Translations under genes and position numbers: made by a program
In this document: positions 1 through 11,847 of the stretch, piece by piece
How the letters are laid out: each line of letters begins with the position of its first letter
How positions within the stretch are numbered: the stretch's first letter is position 1
Notes under the pieces: model-generated
The model's input: the letters and a program-made list of their open reading frames with translations, nothing else
Databases searched by the model: none
Told to the model about the DNA's origin: nothing
NCBI RefSeq assembly: GCF_019175385.1
Contig: NC_083348.1
Span: forward strand, 46,894,950 to 46,958,949
DNA from: Lycium barbarum
Taxonomy: Eukaryota > Streptophyta > Magnoliopsida > Solanales > Solanaceae
Length of the DNA: 64,000 nt
Reading direction: 5' to 3'

Positions 1-82
1 GTTGTAATACACAAACTCAATAAGAGGAAAGTGATCATCCCAACTACCTTGAAAATTAATCAGACAAGCCCTCAGCATATCC

Positions 83-400
83 TCAAGTGTCTGTATAGTA
101 TGCCTCAGCTTTCCCATCTGTCTGCCGGTGAAATACAGTACTAAGACTCACCTGAGTCCCCAATCCATTCTGGAAAGATCTCCAGAAGTTAGCTGTGAAC
201 TGTGTTCCTCTATCTGACATAATGGATGTAGGAACACCATGAAGTCGGACAATCTCTCTAAGGTAGAGCTTCGCATAATCTTCAGCTGAATAAGTAGTTC
301 GGATAGGTAGGAAGTGGGTTGACTTCGTAAGCCTATCAACTATGACCCATATTGAATCATACTTCCGCTGAGTACGAGGCAAACCTGTAATGAAATCCAT
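83..400 (-). pseudogene. Gypsy integrase catalytic core (element K, partial)
   Basis: The translation starts at MDFITGLP and contains the first Asp of the DDE triad, then VDRLTKSTHFLP, the second Asp in MSDRGTQFT, and the third residue, Glu, in GKAE. This core would catalyse strand transfer of element DNA into the genome. Right after the Glu the frame is lost: relatives read A-E-R-T-I-Q, here the frame turns into AYYTDT and stops, so a small deletion is present. Bases 1-82 continue the same domain in another frame and run off the window. Confidence 0.87.
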
Positions 401-460
401 ATTAATTACCTCCTATTTCCATGTCAGAATCTCAATAGCCTGCAATAAACCTCCGGGCTT

Positions 461-1003
461 TCAGTGCTCTATCTTAACTTGTTGGCAATTTGGACACTGA
501 GCGATAAACTCCTCTATGTCCTTCTTCATACCATCCCACCAATACACTTTCTTGATATCATGATACATCTTTGTTGTGCCCGGATGAATAGAATAGCGAG
601 AATAGTGGGCTTCCCCCATAATCTGCCGACGAAGCCTTGCAATATTAGGAACACATAATCTATCTCGATACCTGAGGACTCCATCCCCTGTAATCACAAA
701 GGGTGTCTTTTCTTTCTGTGGATTCGCATCTCGATAATGAACTAAAATAGGATCCTCGTACTGACGCTCCTTTATCTCAGCTACCAAAGATGACATCGAT
801 GTATCCTGTACAGTAACTCCTGTATCACCTGAGTCTAACAACCAAACTCCAAGGCTAGCTAACTGACGAACTTCGCGGACTATCTCTCTTTTCTCTGGCT
901 GTACATATGATAAACTACCCATGGACTTACGACTGAGAGCATCGGCTACTACATTAGCCTTCCCCGGATAGTACAGAATATCCACATTATAATCTATTAG
1001 CAA
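461..1003 (-). pseudogene. Gypsy RNase H tail and integrase HHCC zinc finger (element K)
   Basis: About 180 codons remain open. The N-terminal part has the RNase H tail motif YPGKANVVADALSRK. The C-terminal part has the integrase zinc-binding pattern: two His around the IHPG motif, then W-W-x-GMKKDI and a CPNC pair. This domain helps integrase multimerise and bind element ends. The segment is open only because the flanking stops lie outside it; it follows directly from the RNase H body at 1022-1589 and leads into the integrase core at 83-400. Confidence 0.88.
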
Positions 1004-1021
1004 CTCTAGCCATTGCCTCTA

Positions 1022-1589
1022 ACGTAAGTTCAAGTCCTTCAGCTTAAAGATGTACTGGAGGCTCTTATGGTCGGTATAGATATCAACATGGACACCGTCT
1101 AAGTAGTGCCTCCACATTTTCAAAGCATGGATCACTGTAGCTAACTCAAGATCATGGGTCAGATAATTCTTCTCGTGCTTTCTTAGCTGTCTAGAAGCAT
1201 AAGCAACAACCTTACCGTGTTACATTAATACACAACCCAACCCAATACCTGAAGCATCACAAAATATCACATAGCCATCTGTTCCCTCTGGAAGAGTCAA
1301 GACATGTGCTGAGGTCAATTTGTCCTTTAATATCTGAAAACTCCACTCACATGTATCTGTCCACTGAAACTTAGCTGAATTTTGGGTCATCTTGGTTAGT
1401 GGGGCTGAAAGAGAAGAAAATCCCTCGATGAACCTTCTATAATATCCTGCCAGACCCAAGAAACTACGTATCTCTGCGGGTGTCGTGGGCCTTGGCTAAT
1501 TCCTCATAGCCTCAATCTTTTGAGTATCTACTCTAATGCCTTCATCTGAAATAATGTGACCAAGAAAAGCCACAGAGTTCACCCAAAAC
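1022..1589 (-). pseudogene. Gypsy RT end and RNase H domain (element K)
   Basis: The minus-strand translation starts in the RT connection (GLAGYYRRFIEGF, then LTKMTQ) and continues into RNase H with the catalytic-type [13 protein letters not shown] segment near 1225-1265. RNase H would degrade the RNA of the RNA-DNA hybrid during reverse transcription. A TAA at 1220-1222 falls where relatives have a Gln codon (M-Q-H), and a TAG at 1019-1021 again replaces a Gln codon. The reading frame otherwise continues through both stops. The domain cannot be translated in full. Confidence 0.85.
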
Positions 1590-1895
1590 TGTTACATCTC
1601 GTGTTTTTATGCATTAGAAAGCGTGCAAGTTAAATGACATTAGTAACGAAAACGAGGTTATCCCCCAAGATTATAGATGGTTAGAGTGATGGTACAGATG
1701 TATCACAAGGATTAGAAGAAGAAAATAAGTTTTGTTGAGGTTCGAAATTTATTTGAATGAAATACGGTCCAAGCCATAGTATCCTGCATACTGGACCAGG
1801 AAATTGAACCGTCCAACATGAGCAAATTTACTATAGCCCAGAGAATTTGGTCATATTCAGGCATGAAAATCAAGAACTCGGTGTGTAAAAGGAAT

Positions 1896-4800
1896 TGTTA
1901 TATCCCGCATTTTTGCGTATTTAGAAAAATTTGAATAATCTTGCTTTGTAGGAAATGAGGGCTATATTTTATTTTATCGCATGTATGTGTGTTATTCATG
2001 AAAAATATTGTTGCGGAAATACGGAGGAAGGCCAAGGGCAAAATTGGAATTTTGGAAATTAGTTTCGGGAATTACAAAATGTGATCCATAAGTCATTGGG
2101 CTCAAAAAAAAATAAAGAGAACAAAGGCCCAAGGTTGAAAGGGGGGCCGGCCAAGCCTTGGCCCAAACCCACAATATGAAATTGTCATGTGAATAGTCAT
2201 GTGACTAGTTATTATAAAAGAGAGGCTAAGCTTCAAGAATATTCAAGAAACAAGAACAAAGTGAAGAACACCCCAAAGGGGCCATTCGGCCAAGCTACAA
2301 AAAAAAAAAAAAAGAGAGAAATTCCAAGTCCTTCAACTTTCATCCAAAAATCTCATCCTTCTTGAAATCTTATTAAGTTCAAGACGCTCTTCGACGTGGT
2401 ATAATTAGTTAAGCGAGAAAACTCCGTTTGCGGAAAGTGGAAGTTTGAAGAAAAAGGTAATAATTCTATTCTTTTATGTTATGGAATAAGTGTATATGTT
2501 ATAGTGATTAGAGTTACATGAAAATTATGGAATTGTGGTGTGTGGATGCATGGCGTGTGTGTGTATGAAGTGGGTACATGGCCGTGAGCCATGGTGATGA
2601 AGGGGAGATGGTGAATTAAATTTTATTTAGCTTGTTAGTTGTGTCGTTGTGGCATTATGATGTGAATAAAGGTTTAAATGATTCGAGTCGGCATTGAAAT
2701 TAATTATAAGTCGTTATGGGGAATTATGTGTTTTTAATATGATTTTTGGGTAATTATGGAAGTAGAGTTCTAAAATGTGAATTATTGTGGTTGTTGTTGA
2801 ATTTGGAAGAAGACAATGCAATTTGGTAGTTCCGTTGTTTTTGTAGAAGTTTCGGATGGAATATGGAGTTGGAGGGATTGTTTGAATCCTTGAATATTGT
2901 TTGGGATGCTATTGAAATATGTTTGAATAATCTTGAATTAGTTAATGAATATGGAAAATGTTGATATTAGTTTGATAATGTGAAGTTGGAATGGAAGTGT
3001 GCATTATGTAGAAAGTAAGAATAATTATGTAAGAATGTGTTTTGTTGTGATTGTTGATGTTGTTGGTATTGTTGTGGGTGTTGTTGTTGATATTATTGCC
3101 GAGTTAACTCTCGGGGATGTTGAATTTATAGGGGAAATGCTGCCGAAATTTTGGTAGACAAATATGGATTTAAGTTTGAATTCATAAAAGCTTGAAACTC
3201 ATATTTGGTAACTATGACCAATTGTAGATTTTGGAGCAAACGGGATTTGAGTTTGGGCGAGCGTAAGAAGTGAATAAGGTATGTAAAGCTATCCCTTTCC
3301 TTCTCTTGGCATGTCCTAGGTGTACTAGGTTTGGATTTGAGCCTCGGGGATTATTCTGTTCATAGAAATCCGAGTTTACTTTTGGTACTATTCCATTCAG
3401 CAAAATTGAATTAGAGCCTTTTACTTTGTTGGAAAGAAATGTTCAAACATCTGTAATTATCATAAACGTAACCGAATCCCCTTGAAACTTTCATGGGTGA
3501 CTTCATAGAGTTTAATGTTTGTGAATTACGTATGCCACCTCGACTTGACCCGAGGTGGGCCCACTAGCCCCGAGACCTCCTTCGTTTGTCTTATTCGACT
3601 TACTTTTGTATAATGTCAAAAAGGAACTTTTGCTTATGATTTTAGCCATCAAAGAATGATGTTTTAGTGGCTCCATTATATTCTAATATATACTCTGAAT
3701 TACAAATCCGATTTCAGAAATACTTTTGTGAAACAGACCCCATATTGTTCAGTTATTCAAACTAGTTTACTTAATTTGCTGTCATATGATCATACCGGGT
3801 CTACACCACTGTTTTTATATGTAAATTGCATTAGTTTCTCACTACTCCGCTCGTGCATGTTATTATGATATCGTTCACCGGATCCCGGGCCGGTTTTGTG
3901 ATCGTGCGTATTATGACATATTCGGCAGTATGATGTGTTACGGTTCCCGAGACCTCGCCATAGGGTCGGGTTCCGTTTATGGAGTTATGCTGTGATATGG
4001 CTTATGATATGTTTTGATGATATGATATGTCGTGATGATATGCTGTGTTCGGGGTTTGTACGGAGATTTGAAACCTTCTGGAGTATGTTGTGTTGTGGCA
4101 CCAGCGTCGGAGTGGTGACCAGGTTCCTGAGCCTTATGCATGATTTTTGTTTGCATTATGTACATATGTCTTCAGTACAGGTTTTGATATATTGATTCGG
4201 TATTCTCTCTCTGTACCCTTCACTTCAGTTATGGTTTGGTTTTTTGTACTTTATGCTTTACATACTCAGTACATCTTTCGTACTGACCCCCTTTCTTCGG
4301 GGGCTGCGTTTCATGCCCGCAGGTACAGAGGTTCGTGATCCGCCAGTGCAGGCCACCCATTCTGCTATTACAGAGTGCTCCTTTTGATCCGGAGCCCATA
4401 TGTTGGTACATACCTTTTATGATGTATACGCTTCTGTATATTTGACTATTTAGGGTACGGCGGGGCCCTGTCCCGTCATATGATTCCGTTATGATTTGTA
4501 GAGGCCTGTAGTCATATATGTGGGTCTGGGTCATATGTGTGTTCGTTTGTTTGTGATCTGCGTCTTAATGCGGTCCCATTTGCTATTGTGGCCAAAACGA
4601 CCCATTTGTCTGTATACGTGTATGTATCTGGCGATGTATATTCCGCCAATCTACCAGATTTGGATGGGCCAAAATGGCCTATATGTGTTTGTATATGTGC
4701 ATATAATCGGCGATGTGTATTTCGTCGCCTCTTTGATTCTGATATGACATTTTGTACGCGCGACCGCCTCAAGTAATAATTGTTTTCAGACTATTAAAAT

Positions 4801-4909
4801 GATGAATATTAAATTTTAGTTAAGCTATAATATGGCGGTTTGGTATGTAAGTCTATTTGGGGTGTCCAAATAGGGCACCAGTCGCGGCCCACGGGGCTGG
4901 GTCGTGACA
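1896..4909 (+). mobile_element. Solo LTR B (3014 bp, gypsy)
   Basis: TGTTATATCCCG at 1896 and GGGTCGTGACA ending at 4909 are flanked by a perfect 5-bp duplication GGAAT (1891-1895 and 4910-4914). The undisturbed counterpart in A's other LTR (about 34311-34325) reads straight through with a single GGAAT, which proves the insertion. No internal region remains, so this is a solo LTR left by LTR-LTR recombination. Inside are a repeated GTCATGTGA block (2184-2204), TATA (2212-2218), a donor-like AAG|GTAATA (2456/2457), a second donor-like AAG|GTATGTAAAG (3278/3279), hairpin AGTAC/GTACT (4268-4284), hairpin CCCCC/GGGGG (4287-4303) and hairpin GGCGGG/CCCGTC (4459-4477). Its layout matches that of F and G. 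Confidence 0.93.
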
Positions 4910-5888
4910 GGAATGAAGTCCTGAAATGATTTAAGACTAAAAGTGGGATGACGATGATTGAAATTAATATTTTATGTGTGGCAAATGAGGCTATTGACTA
5001 GTGCTATATCACACGAGTATGGTAATGAGTATATGAAGTGTGTTAAAAATGGTTAATATTTAAGTGAATTGAGATCGATAAATTAATTATGCGGGATTCA
5101 GTTAAAGGTAAGGACGTAATTTGGGTATTGGTGAAAGACAAGTGACTTAATGGTAGGTAATTGTGTAGTCCACGTGGGACTACTACAATCAACAACTTAT
5201 GACTCATTAAGAGATTGTATATGTATATATTGGTGGCTAATTTGTGGCCAAGTTTTTTTTATTAATTAAATAAAGGGTATGTCGGTCCCACAACCCACTA
5301 ATTAAAGGTAGCCATTGGAATTTAATTTCAAATTTAGACTTTTGTTTACAATGCATAAGCAATAGGTTTAAGGGGTACAAAACGTTATTGAAGCTTAATA
5401 GGAAAAACATTGAGATTTCATTTTAGATTTTCTTCATTCATTGAAGGACCAGAATGTGGGCAGCAAGGACATATTGAATAATTGGTTTCTTGATCCCTCA
5501 TAGATTAAGGTAAGTTACAACTAATCCCCTCCTCGATTCTCCTTCGAAATCCTCAAGTTCTTATCGTTCCCCCTCTCGTATTTGTGGTAGTTGCTTGTGG
5601 CTTGACTATTCGGAGAAAAAATGGAAGGTCCCAGATTTTTTTTTGGGTAATCTTTCATCCCTTCTACATGTTCTTGAGGTTGTTTGGTATTCATACAACT
5701 CGTTGGATGTTGAACTCGTGGGAGAAAAACTCGAGTTGTATTAAAACTTGTGTTAATCTTATAGGTTGCCTTAGAACTTGTTATTGTTGTGATATGAAGG
5801 TACTTTTCTTGTATATGGATACTAGACGATGTTGTTGTTGTGTTGTTATTGATATGTCTCTTGAAGTAGGAAGGAGGAAGTGCATAAG

Positions 5889-8445
5889 TGTTACACCTCA
5901 AAAATTCCATATGTGTTGCCTTATGGATAGGCTAATGTGAGCTTATGGTGATTATAAAATCCCTATGAGGTTAAGCGAAGGATTAGATAGCTTGATGTTC
6001 ATACAATAAGATTTTGAATTTCCATGAATATGTGAAGTTTAGTTTGATGAAGGGAGCGAAACGTAAGTCGTGTTCGGAAGGGTTCCGCTGTGATTGAGCT
6101 AATGTTTATGTGGTGATGTTTTGAAGGGCTTCTATAAAGCCTATTTTATGGTTAATGAAGTATTATACAGGTGTTAAGAAGGTTCCATAAGGATTGAAGA
6201 TCGAACGAAACAATGGAAACCATTTTAGGGAAGTGGAGTTATACGACCACATATACGGTCTGTATAACTTTATACGGTCTGTATAAGGTGTCTGTATAAC
6301 ACCCAGTAGGGAGTTGATTTGCTGGTTGGTGAACCACGACCACTTATACGGGCCGTACAATACGGACCGTAAAAGTGTCCGTGGAAGTCCCGACGGGCTG
6401 ATTTTCAATGTTTGTATAAATAGATGCCTTGGGTTCTTTTACTTCATTTTTCATATTCTACAAGTGTTGAGAGCTCAAAAAACCCTCCTCTAAGTATATT
6501 CCACTCAAGTTCAAGAGAACGCAAAGATCAAAGGCTAGAATCGAGTGTTTATGTGTTAGAAAGCTTCCAAGGGTTAGAGGACCACAAGAAATTCTATTGG
6601 AAGAGAACTAGGGTTTGGTTCAAGTGAAGTATTTCCACTCAAGATTCATTCCCACACCCTCTAAGGTAATTTTTATGGTATTTCCATGTTGTTTAAGGTG
6701 TTTGAAAGTTGAAACACTTGGATTGTAAAAGAATATAGAAAATGGGTCTTGAATGTGGGAATAGTGTCATCCTTGAGTAATAGTTTAGATTGAGAAATGA
6801 TTCGTGATATGATATCATTATAATCATGTTATAAATGATGTTAAGAACATGGGATAGACATTGTATATGAACGGATGTAATTGTGTGTTATGACCATGAA
6901 TATGGATGAATTGGAAGTGAATTGAGAAGTAAGGATAATGTATGTGAATAAAGAGTATTGTTATGATATTGTGAATGTTATGATTGATAATTGGGAGTTG
7001 ATGTATAATATGGAGGAAGTTGTATAAATAAAGAAGATGCTGCCCAATTTTCTCTAGTGTAAGTCATGTATGCTAGTTATCGATTTTCTAATGATAGTAT
7101 AACTCTAATGAAGGTAGAAACGTGAGCATTGAAGGAGAACGTGCAAGTGTAGAATAGTTGAATGGGAAGGTATGTAAGGCTAACCCTTCTTTCATAAGGC
7201 ATGGTTCTTTGGCCAAATATCTATTCTTCTATGAGCCTATGATGCTCTCCAAATAATTCTATCTTCAAAAAGCTACAAAGCTTATAATCCTTGATATGTA
7301 TTATGATTGTACTAACTTCCTCATATGACGAATAATCCTATAAATATAGATGTAATGAATGATGATAATGGTAATGATGATGATGATGATGTCGATAATA
7401 GCGATAACGATAATGATGACGATAATAGTAGTGATAATGCTAAAGATGCCTATGAGCTTATATGTATGTGTGCCTATGTATGGCTATTATGAAACCCCGA
7501 GCTTTTATGGCCGGGTAGAATATATAGATATATATAGACATATATGACGATGCGCGCGCACCACTGCAGTTGGGTACGGACAACACTGAGCCTACGTAGG
7601 GCCAGGTATGTGTAACACTGAGCCTTGATTGGCCAGGTATGTATGTTTCCCGAGCCTAACCATGGTCGGGTATGCTATGTAAATGATATGTATATGATAT
7701 GGGTATGTATATGATATAGATATGAGTATGAATACGGACATGGATTCGAATGTAAATGAGTACGGATATGAATACGGATACGGATATGGATGTATGTACA
7801 CCATCACGCACTAGAAATGGAAAGTTCTTATGAAAGGAAAGTAAGTGCTTACGACGATGATACTACTATCTCCTATCTTATGCTACTTCTTGTGTTGCTT
7901 ATCATGCTTCTATATTGATATTGATCATGTTTTACATACTCAGTACATTCTTCGTACTGACGTCCTTTTGTTTGTGGACGCTGCGTCATGCCCGCAGGTG
8001 GCCAGGGAGACAGGCTTGATCCATAGCTATATTTCTCAGGGACTACATAGCGGTGCTCCATCTCATTCGGAGCTATAGCTTTTGGTACTTATTCTTTTGT
8101 GTACATATTTATGGGCATAGCGGGGTCCTGTCCCGCCTACATGATATGACATACTCTCCTTAGAGGCTCGTAGGCATGTGTATATTGTTAGATGTGTTTG
8201 GCCTTGTCGGCCTATATTTTGGATATCATTTTGTTAGCCTCGTCGGCTTACGTACATTGATATGGGCATAGTTTCTAATGATGAATATAAATGTATTGAT
8301 TGTCCAATGGGATTAGAATGATTGATGGATAGAATGTATGATTTAATATGTGGCTCACCTAGATATAAATGTAAAGTTATGTTAGAGGTGCCCGGGTGGG
8401 CTAGCACCGGGGTGCCCGTCACGGCCCTCCGGTTGGGTCGTGACA
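5889..8445 (+). repeat. 5' LTR of element C (2557 bp)
   Basis: It starts TGTTACACCTC and ends GGGTCGTGACA. Between 6241 and 6390 lie several TACGGNCCGTA-type inverted repeats, followed by TATAAATA at 6415-6422, the likely promoter. Donor-like sites are AAG|GTAAT (6665/6666) and AAG|GTATGTAAGG (7169/7170). A GAT/AAT-rich microsatellite (7355-7445) and a GAGCC...GGCCAGGTATG minisatellite (7580-7680) follow. Hairpins AGTAC/GTACT (7942-7958), CGTCC/GGACG (7961-7980) and GCGGG/CCCGC (8120-8136) occupy the 3' third. Confidence 0.93.
7355..7445 (+). repeat. GAT/AAT microsatellite in C LTR
   Basis: An imperfect run of GATGAT, GATAAT and GATAGC units. The 3' LTR carries the homologous tract at about 24685-24775 with a different unit count, so it changes length after insertion. 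Confidence 0.8.
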
Positions 8446-8449
8446 AAAG

Positions 8450-8461
8450 TGGTATCAGAGC
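8450..8461 (+). promoter_or_regulatory. Primer binding site of element C
   Basis: TGGTATCAGAGC starts four bases after the LTR end. It is complementary to the 3' end of plant initiator-Met tRNA, the usual primer for minus-strand synthesis in these elements. Confidence 0.92.
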
Positions 8462-8652
8462 AGTTCTGTCCTAGGGTGTGTCTACAAGCCGTGTCCAGTA
8501 GAGTCTTGGTTATGGGTGTGTTGCGCGCCACACTTATAAACAAGAGGTTGCGGGCATTTTAGGAATGATTGACCTTCTTTCTTTATTACATCGTGCGATA
8601 GAGCTATGATATAAGAACTTCCTTCTCCTTAACCGTGTATTGTGTATTTCAG

Positions 8653-10005
8653 AGATTCCTATAAAGAGAAAGGCTACGGCAGCCATAAAGGGCAAGACAG
8701 CGGTGGAAAGCGGGCCGAAAGAGCACCACCAACAGTTGTAGAGGAAAGTGAGTCCCAGAATATGGGTCAATCTCAGTCCTCCCAGTCAGTGCCTATTTTT
8801 TAGGAGCGTGAGGGAGCCTCAGCCCCAGCTCCAGCACCTCCGGCTCCTCCACCTGATGCTTCAGGCCAAGATGTAAAAGAGGCCATTTATTTGCTTACTC
8901 AATTGGTAGTTGCCCAGACTCAGCGGCAAAGTACGGGGCAAGGTGATAGGGCTGTTAGTGCAAGGGCCCGTGACTTCATTAGCTTGAACCCTCCGAAATT
9001 CATTGGATCAAAGCCGGATGAGGACCCTCAGAATTTTATTGATGGAATGTTGAGGACGCTTCGCTTGATACATGCTTCGGACACCGAATCGGTGGAATTA
9101 GTATCCTATAGATTGAGGGATGTTGCGGTTCATTGGTACACGGTTTGGATGGCTTCAAGGGGAGCCAATGCGCCTCCCCCGGTATGGCAAGAATTTGTTG
9201 ATGCTTTCCTCCGACATTATTTGCCTCCAGAAGTTCGGCGAGGTAGAGCCGATAAATTCTTGAATTTGAGACAAGGTAGCATGAGTGCTTTAGAGTATAG
9301 TCTCCGCTTCAATTCTTTGGCTAGGTATGCTTCGGCCATGGTAGCAGATATGGGTAACCGAGTGCACCGATTTGTGAAAGGCCTAAGGCCACATTTGATG
9401 GATAGGTGCTTGACTGCGTCCCTTCATGACAATATGGATATTTCACGCATTCAGGCCCATGCTCTAAATTTTGAAGAAAGCCTACAACAACAAAGCAGTG
9501 AGCGTGAGCATGATAGGGGACATAGCAAGAGGGCTAGATCTTCGGGTCCGATGGGTGAGTATAAAGGCAGGCACAAACAACAGTTTTCTAGGCATTCAGG
9601 CTATTCTATGACTAATGCGCCTCCACAGTTTTCAGGCCAGAGATTCGATAGATCTACTCGTTCCGGGCCGAGTCAGATTTTTTCAGGATCTCAGTTCAGA
9701 GGTGATTCGGGTCAGGCGAGGCCACCCGTACCACGATGTTCCCAGTGTGGGAAGTTATATTAGGGTCAGTGCCGATTCGGTCCAGAGGTTTTCTATTCAT
9801 GTGGTCGTCCCGGCCATATTATGTATGATTACCCCTCAATTAGTGGTAGAGGTAGGACCCAGCCTTCAGGGTCGGTTGCCGGATCTTTATCATCTGTACG
9901 CCCTATGGGGACAGGTTCACATACGCCAGTCGGCCATGGTAGAGGCAGAGAGAGAGTCCCCTATTCTTGCGGTCCTCAGCACTGTATTTATGCTTTGTCT
10001 TGACG
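8653..10005 (+). pseudogene. gag: gag pseudogene of element C (capsid and zinc knuckle)
   Basis: Gag forms the virus-like particle. An acceptor-like TATTTCAG ends at 8652. The position matching F's start codon reads ATT at 8655, so the initiation codon appears lost. Residual N-terminal codons (K-A-T-A-A-x-K-G-K) follow in a broken frame. From 8891 to 9763 about 290 codons are open: PPKFIGSKPDEDPQNFIDGM, then the capsid core with HWYTVWMASRG, FLRHYLPPEVRRGRADKF and a basic, Gln/Ser-rich tail. The frame stops inside the zinc knuckle (CSQCGKLY then TAG); the rest of the knuckle (CGRPGHIM) is readable beyond it. The likely original length is near 480 codons, as in F. Confidence 0.88.
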
Positions 10006-10444
10006 CCAAGATCTTGAGTCTTCTCCTGATGTGGTCACAGGTATCTTATCGGTATTTTCTTATGATGTATATGCTTTGATAGATCCGGGCTCCATATTGT
10101 CATATGTTACTCCGTATATTGTGGGTCGGTTTAGAGTCGAACCAGAGTCGATCAAACCTTTTGAGATGTCTACACCCGTTGGTGAATCGGTAATAGCTAG
10201 CCGAGTATATAGAAACTGTATAGTCGTGGTTTGTGACCGTCGTACTATGATTGACTTGTATGAGTTAAAAATGGTAGACTTTGATGTTATTATGGGCATG
10301 GATTGGTTGGCTTCTTGCTATGCCAATGTCGATTGTAGAATGAAAATGGTTCGCTTCTAATTTCCGGGAAAACCAGTTTTAGAATGGAAAGGGAATACTG
10401 CGTCACTAAAAGGTAGGTTTATTTGCTATCTAAAGGCAAGGAAA
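10006..10444 (+). pseudogene. Aspartic protease region of element C
   Basis: An open stretch 10031-10360 reads GILSVFSYDVYALIDPGSILSY; LIDPGS is the variant of the D-T/S-G active site common in plant chromoviruses, and DVIMGMDWL follows about 70 residues later. The protease would process the Gag-Pol precursor. The frame ends with TAA at 10358-10360 where relatives have F-Q-F, so a CAA codon became TAA. Readable protease-RT linker ([14 protein letters not shown]) continues after the stop to the RT. Confidence 0.85.
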
Positions 10445-11410
10445 ATGATCACAAAAGGATGTATTTATCATCTAGTGTGGGTTCAAGATGTAGAAGCTGA
10501 ACCGCCAACTCTTCAGTCAGTTCTTGTAGTAAATGAGTTTCCAGATGTGTTCCCGGAGGAGCTTCCAGGCCCTCCTCCCGAGCGGGAGATTGATTTTGCT
10601 ATTGATGTGTTGCCAGACACTAAGCCTATATCTATTCCTCCTTATAGAATGGCTCCCGCAGAATTGAAAGAGTTGAAGGAGCAATTGAAAGACTTGTTTG
10701 AGAAAGGCTTTATTAGGCCTAGTTCATCCTCGTGGGGAGCACCCGTATTGTTTGTCCGAAAGAAAGATGGCTCCTTGAGAATGTGCCTTGACTATCGACA
10801 ATTGAATAAGGTGACGATTAAGAACAAATATCCTCTTCCGAGGATTGATGACTTATTTGACCAATTAGAAGGTGACAAATGGTTTTCAAAGATAGATTTG
10901 AGGTACGGGTATCATCAAGTGAGATTTAGGAAGAAAGATATCCCTAAGACAGCCTTCAGAACAAGATATGGCCATTTTGAGTTCTGGGTAATGTCATTTG
11001 GGCTAACTAATGTGCCGACAGTATTTGTGGATTTGATGAACAATGTGTTTAGGCCCTTCCTAGATCTATTTGTGATTGTATTCCTCGATGATATCTTGGT
11101 GTATTCTAGATCCGAGGCAGAACACGCGCATCATTTGCGTACTGTCCTTAGGGTTCTTCAAACTCGAGAGTTTTTTGCAAAATTTTCTATGTGTGAGTTT
11201 TTGTTGAACTCGGTGACATTTCTGGGGCACATTGTTGCAGCCAATGGTATTCGGGTAGATAGCCAAAAGATTGAGGCTGTGAAGACTTGGCCAAGGCCCA
11301 CAACCCCTACGGAGGTTCGTAGCTTTCTGGGCTTAGTAGGTTATTACAGGAGATTTGTTGAATGTTTTTCTTCCATTTCTGCACCACTCACAAAGCTGAC
11401 CCAGAAATCA
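10445..11410 (+). pseudogene. Reverse transcriptase of element C
   Basis: The open frame from 10445 gives an almost complete [20 protein letters not shown] at the start, [18 protein letters not shown], then [26 protein letters not shown], and the polymerase signature FLDDIL at codons 213-218 (about 11081), the chromovirus form of the YxDD box. The thumb and connection ([20 protein letters not shown]) lead into RNase H. After LTQKS near 11410 the frame is lost by a small deletion and continues in another frame. This is the best preserved enzymatic domain in the window, but it has no intact gene around it. Confidence 0.93.
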
Positions 11411-11847
11411 TTCAATGGACAGATGCTTATGAACGTAGCTTCCAAGAGTTAAAAGATAGGTTGACTTATGCCCCAGTCTTGACACTTCCAGAGGGATTGG
11501 AAGGATATGTTGTTTATTGCGATGCTTCAGGCATTGGACTAGGCTGTGTGTTGATGCAACATGGTATGGTGATTGTGTATGCTTCAAGGCAATTACGAAA
11601 ACATGAGAAAAATTACCCAACCCATGATCTAGAATTCGCTGCAGTGATTCATGCATTAAAGATGTGGAGACATTATTTATATGGTGTCCAAGTGGATATT
11701 ATACAGATCATAAGAGGCTTCAGTATATCTTCAAGCAGAAAGAGTTTAATTTGCATCAACGACGATGGTTCGAATTGATAAAAGATTATGATGTTGATAT
11801 CCTATATCACCTCGGAAAGGCAAATGTTATGGCTGATGCTCTTAGCC
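11411..11847 (+). pseudogene. RNase H of element C, cut by element D
   Basis: After the frameshift near 11410 the frame reads [16 protein letters not shown], then the RNase H core with [17 protein letters not shown] and [17 protein letters not shown] second single-base loss near 11700 (VDI then TDHKR in another frame) moves to the next frame, [17 protein letters not shown], ending [14 protein letters not shown] at 11846. There element D is inserted; the next codons, R-R-S-M-G-S-L, are found at 21415 on the other side of D. Confidence 0.9.

Larger units (their letters stand above)
1..1589 (-). mobile_element. Element K: truncated Ty3/gypsy pol remnant
   Basis: Reading on the minus strand from 1589 down to 1, the order is RT end, RNase H, integrase zinc finger, integrase core, the gypsy order. 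The copy runs off the left edge of the window. At 1589/1590 it is cut inside the RT/RNase H junction by the 5' LTR of element A; the last five K bases, AAAAC (1585-1589), are the probable target site, but the partner copy is not visible because A has lost its right end. At least two in-frame stops make it a pseudogene. The amino-acid sequence closely resembles the pol of element C, so it belongs to the same chromovirus group. Confidence 0.93.
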
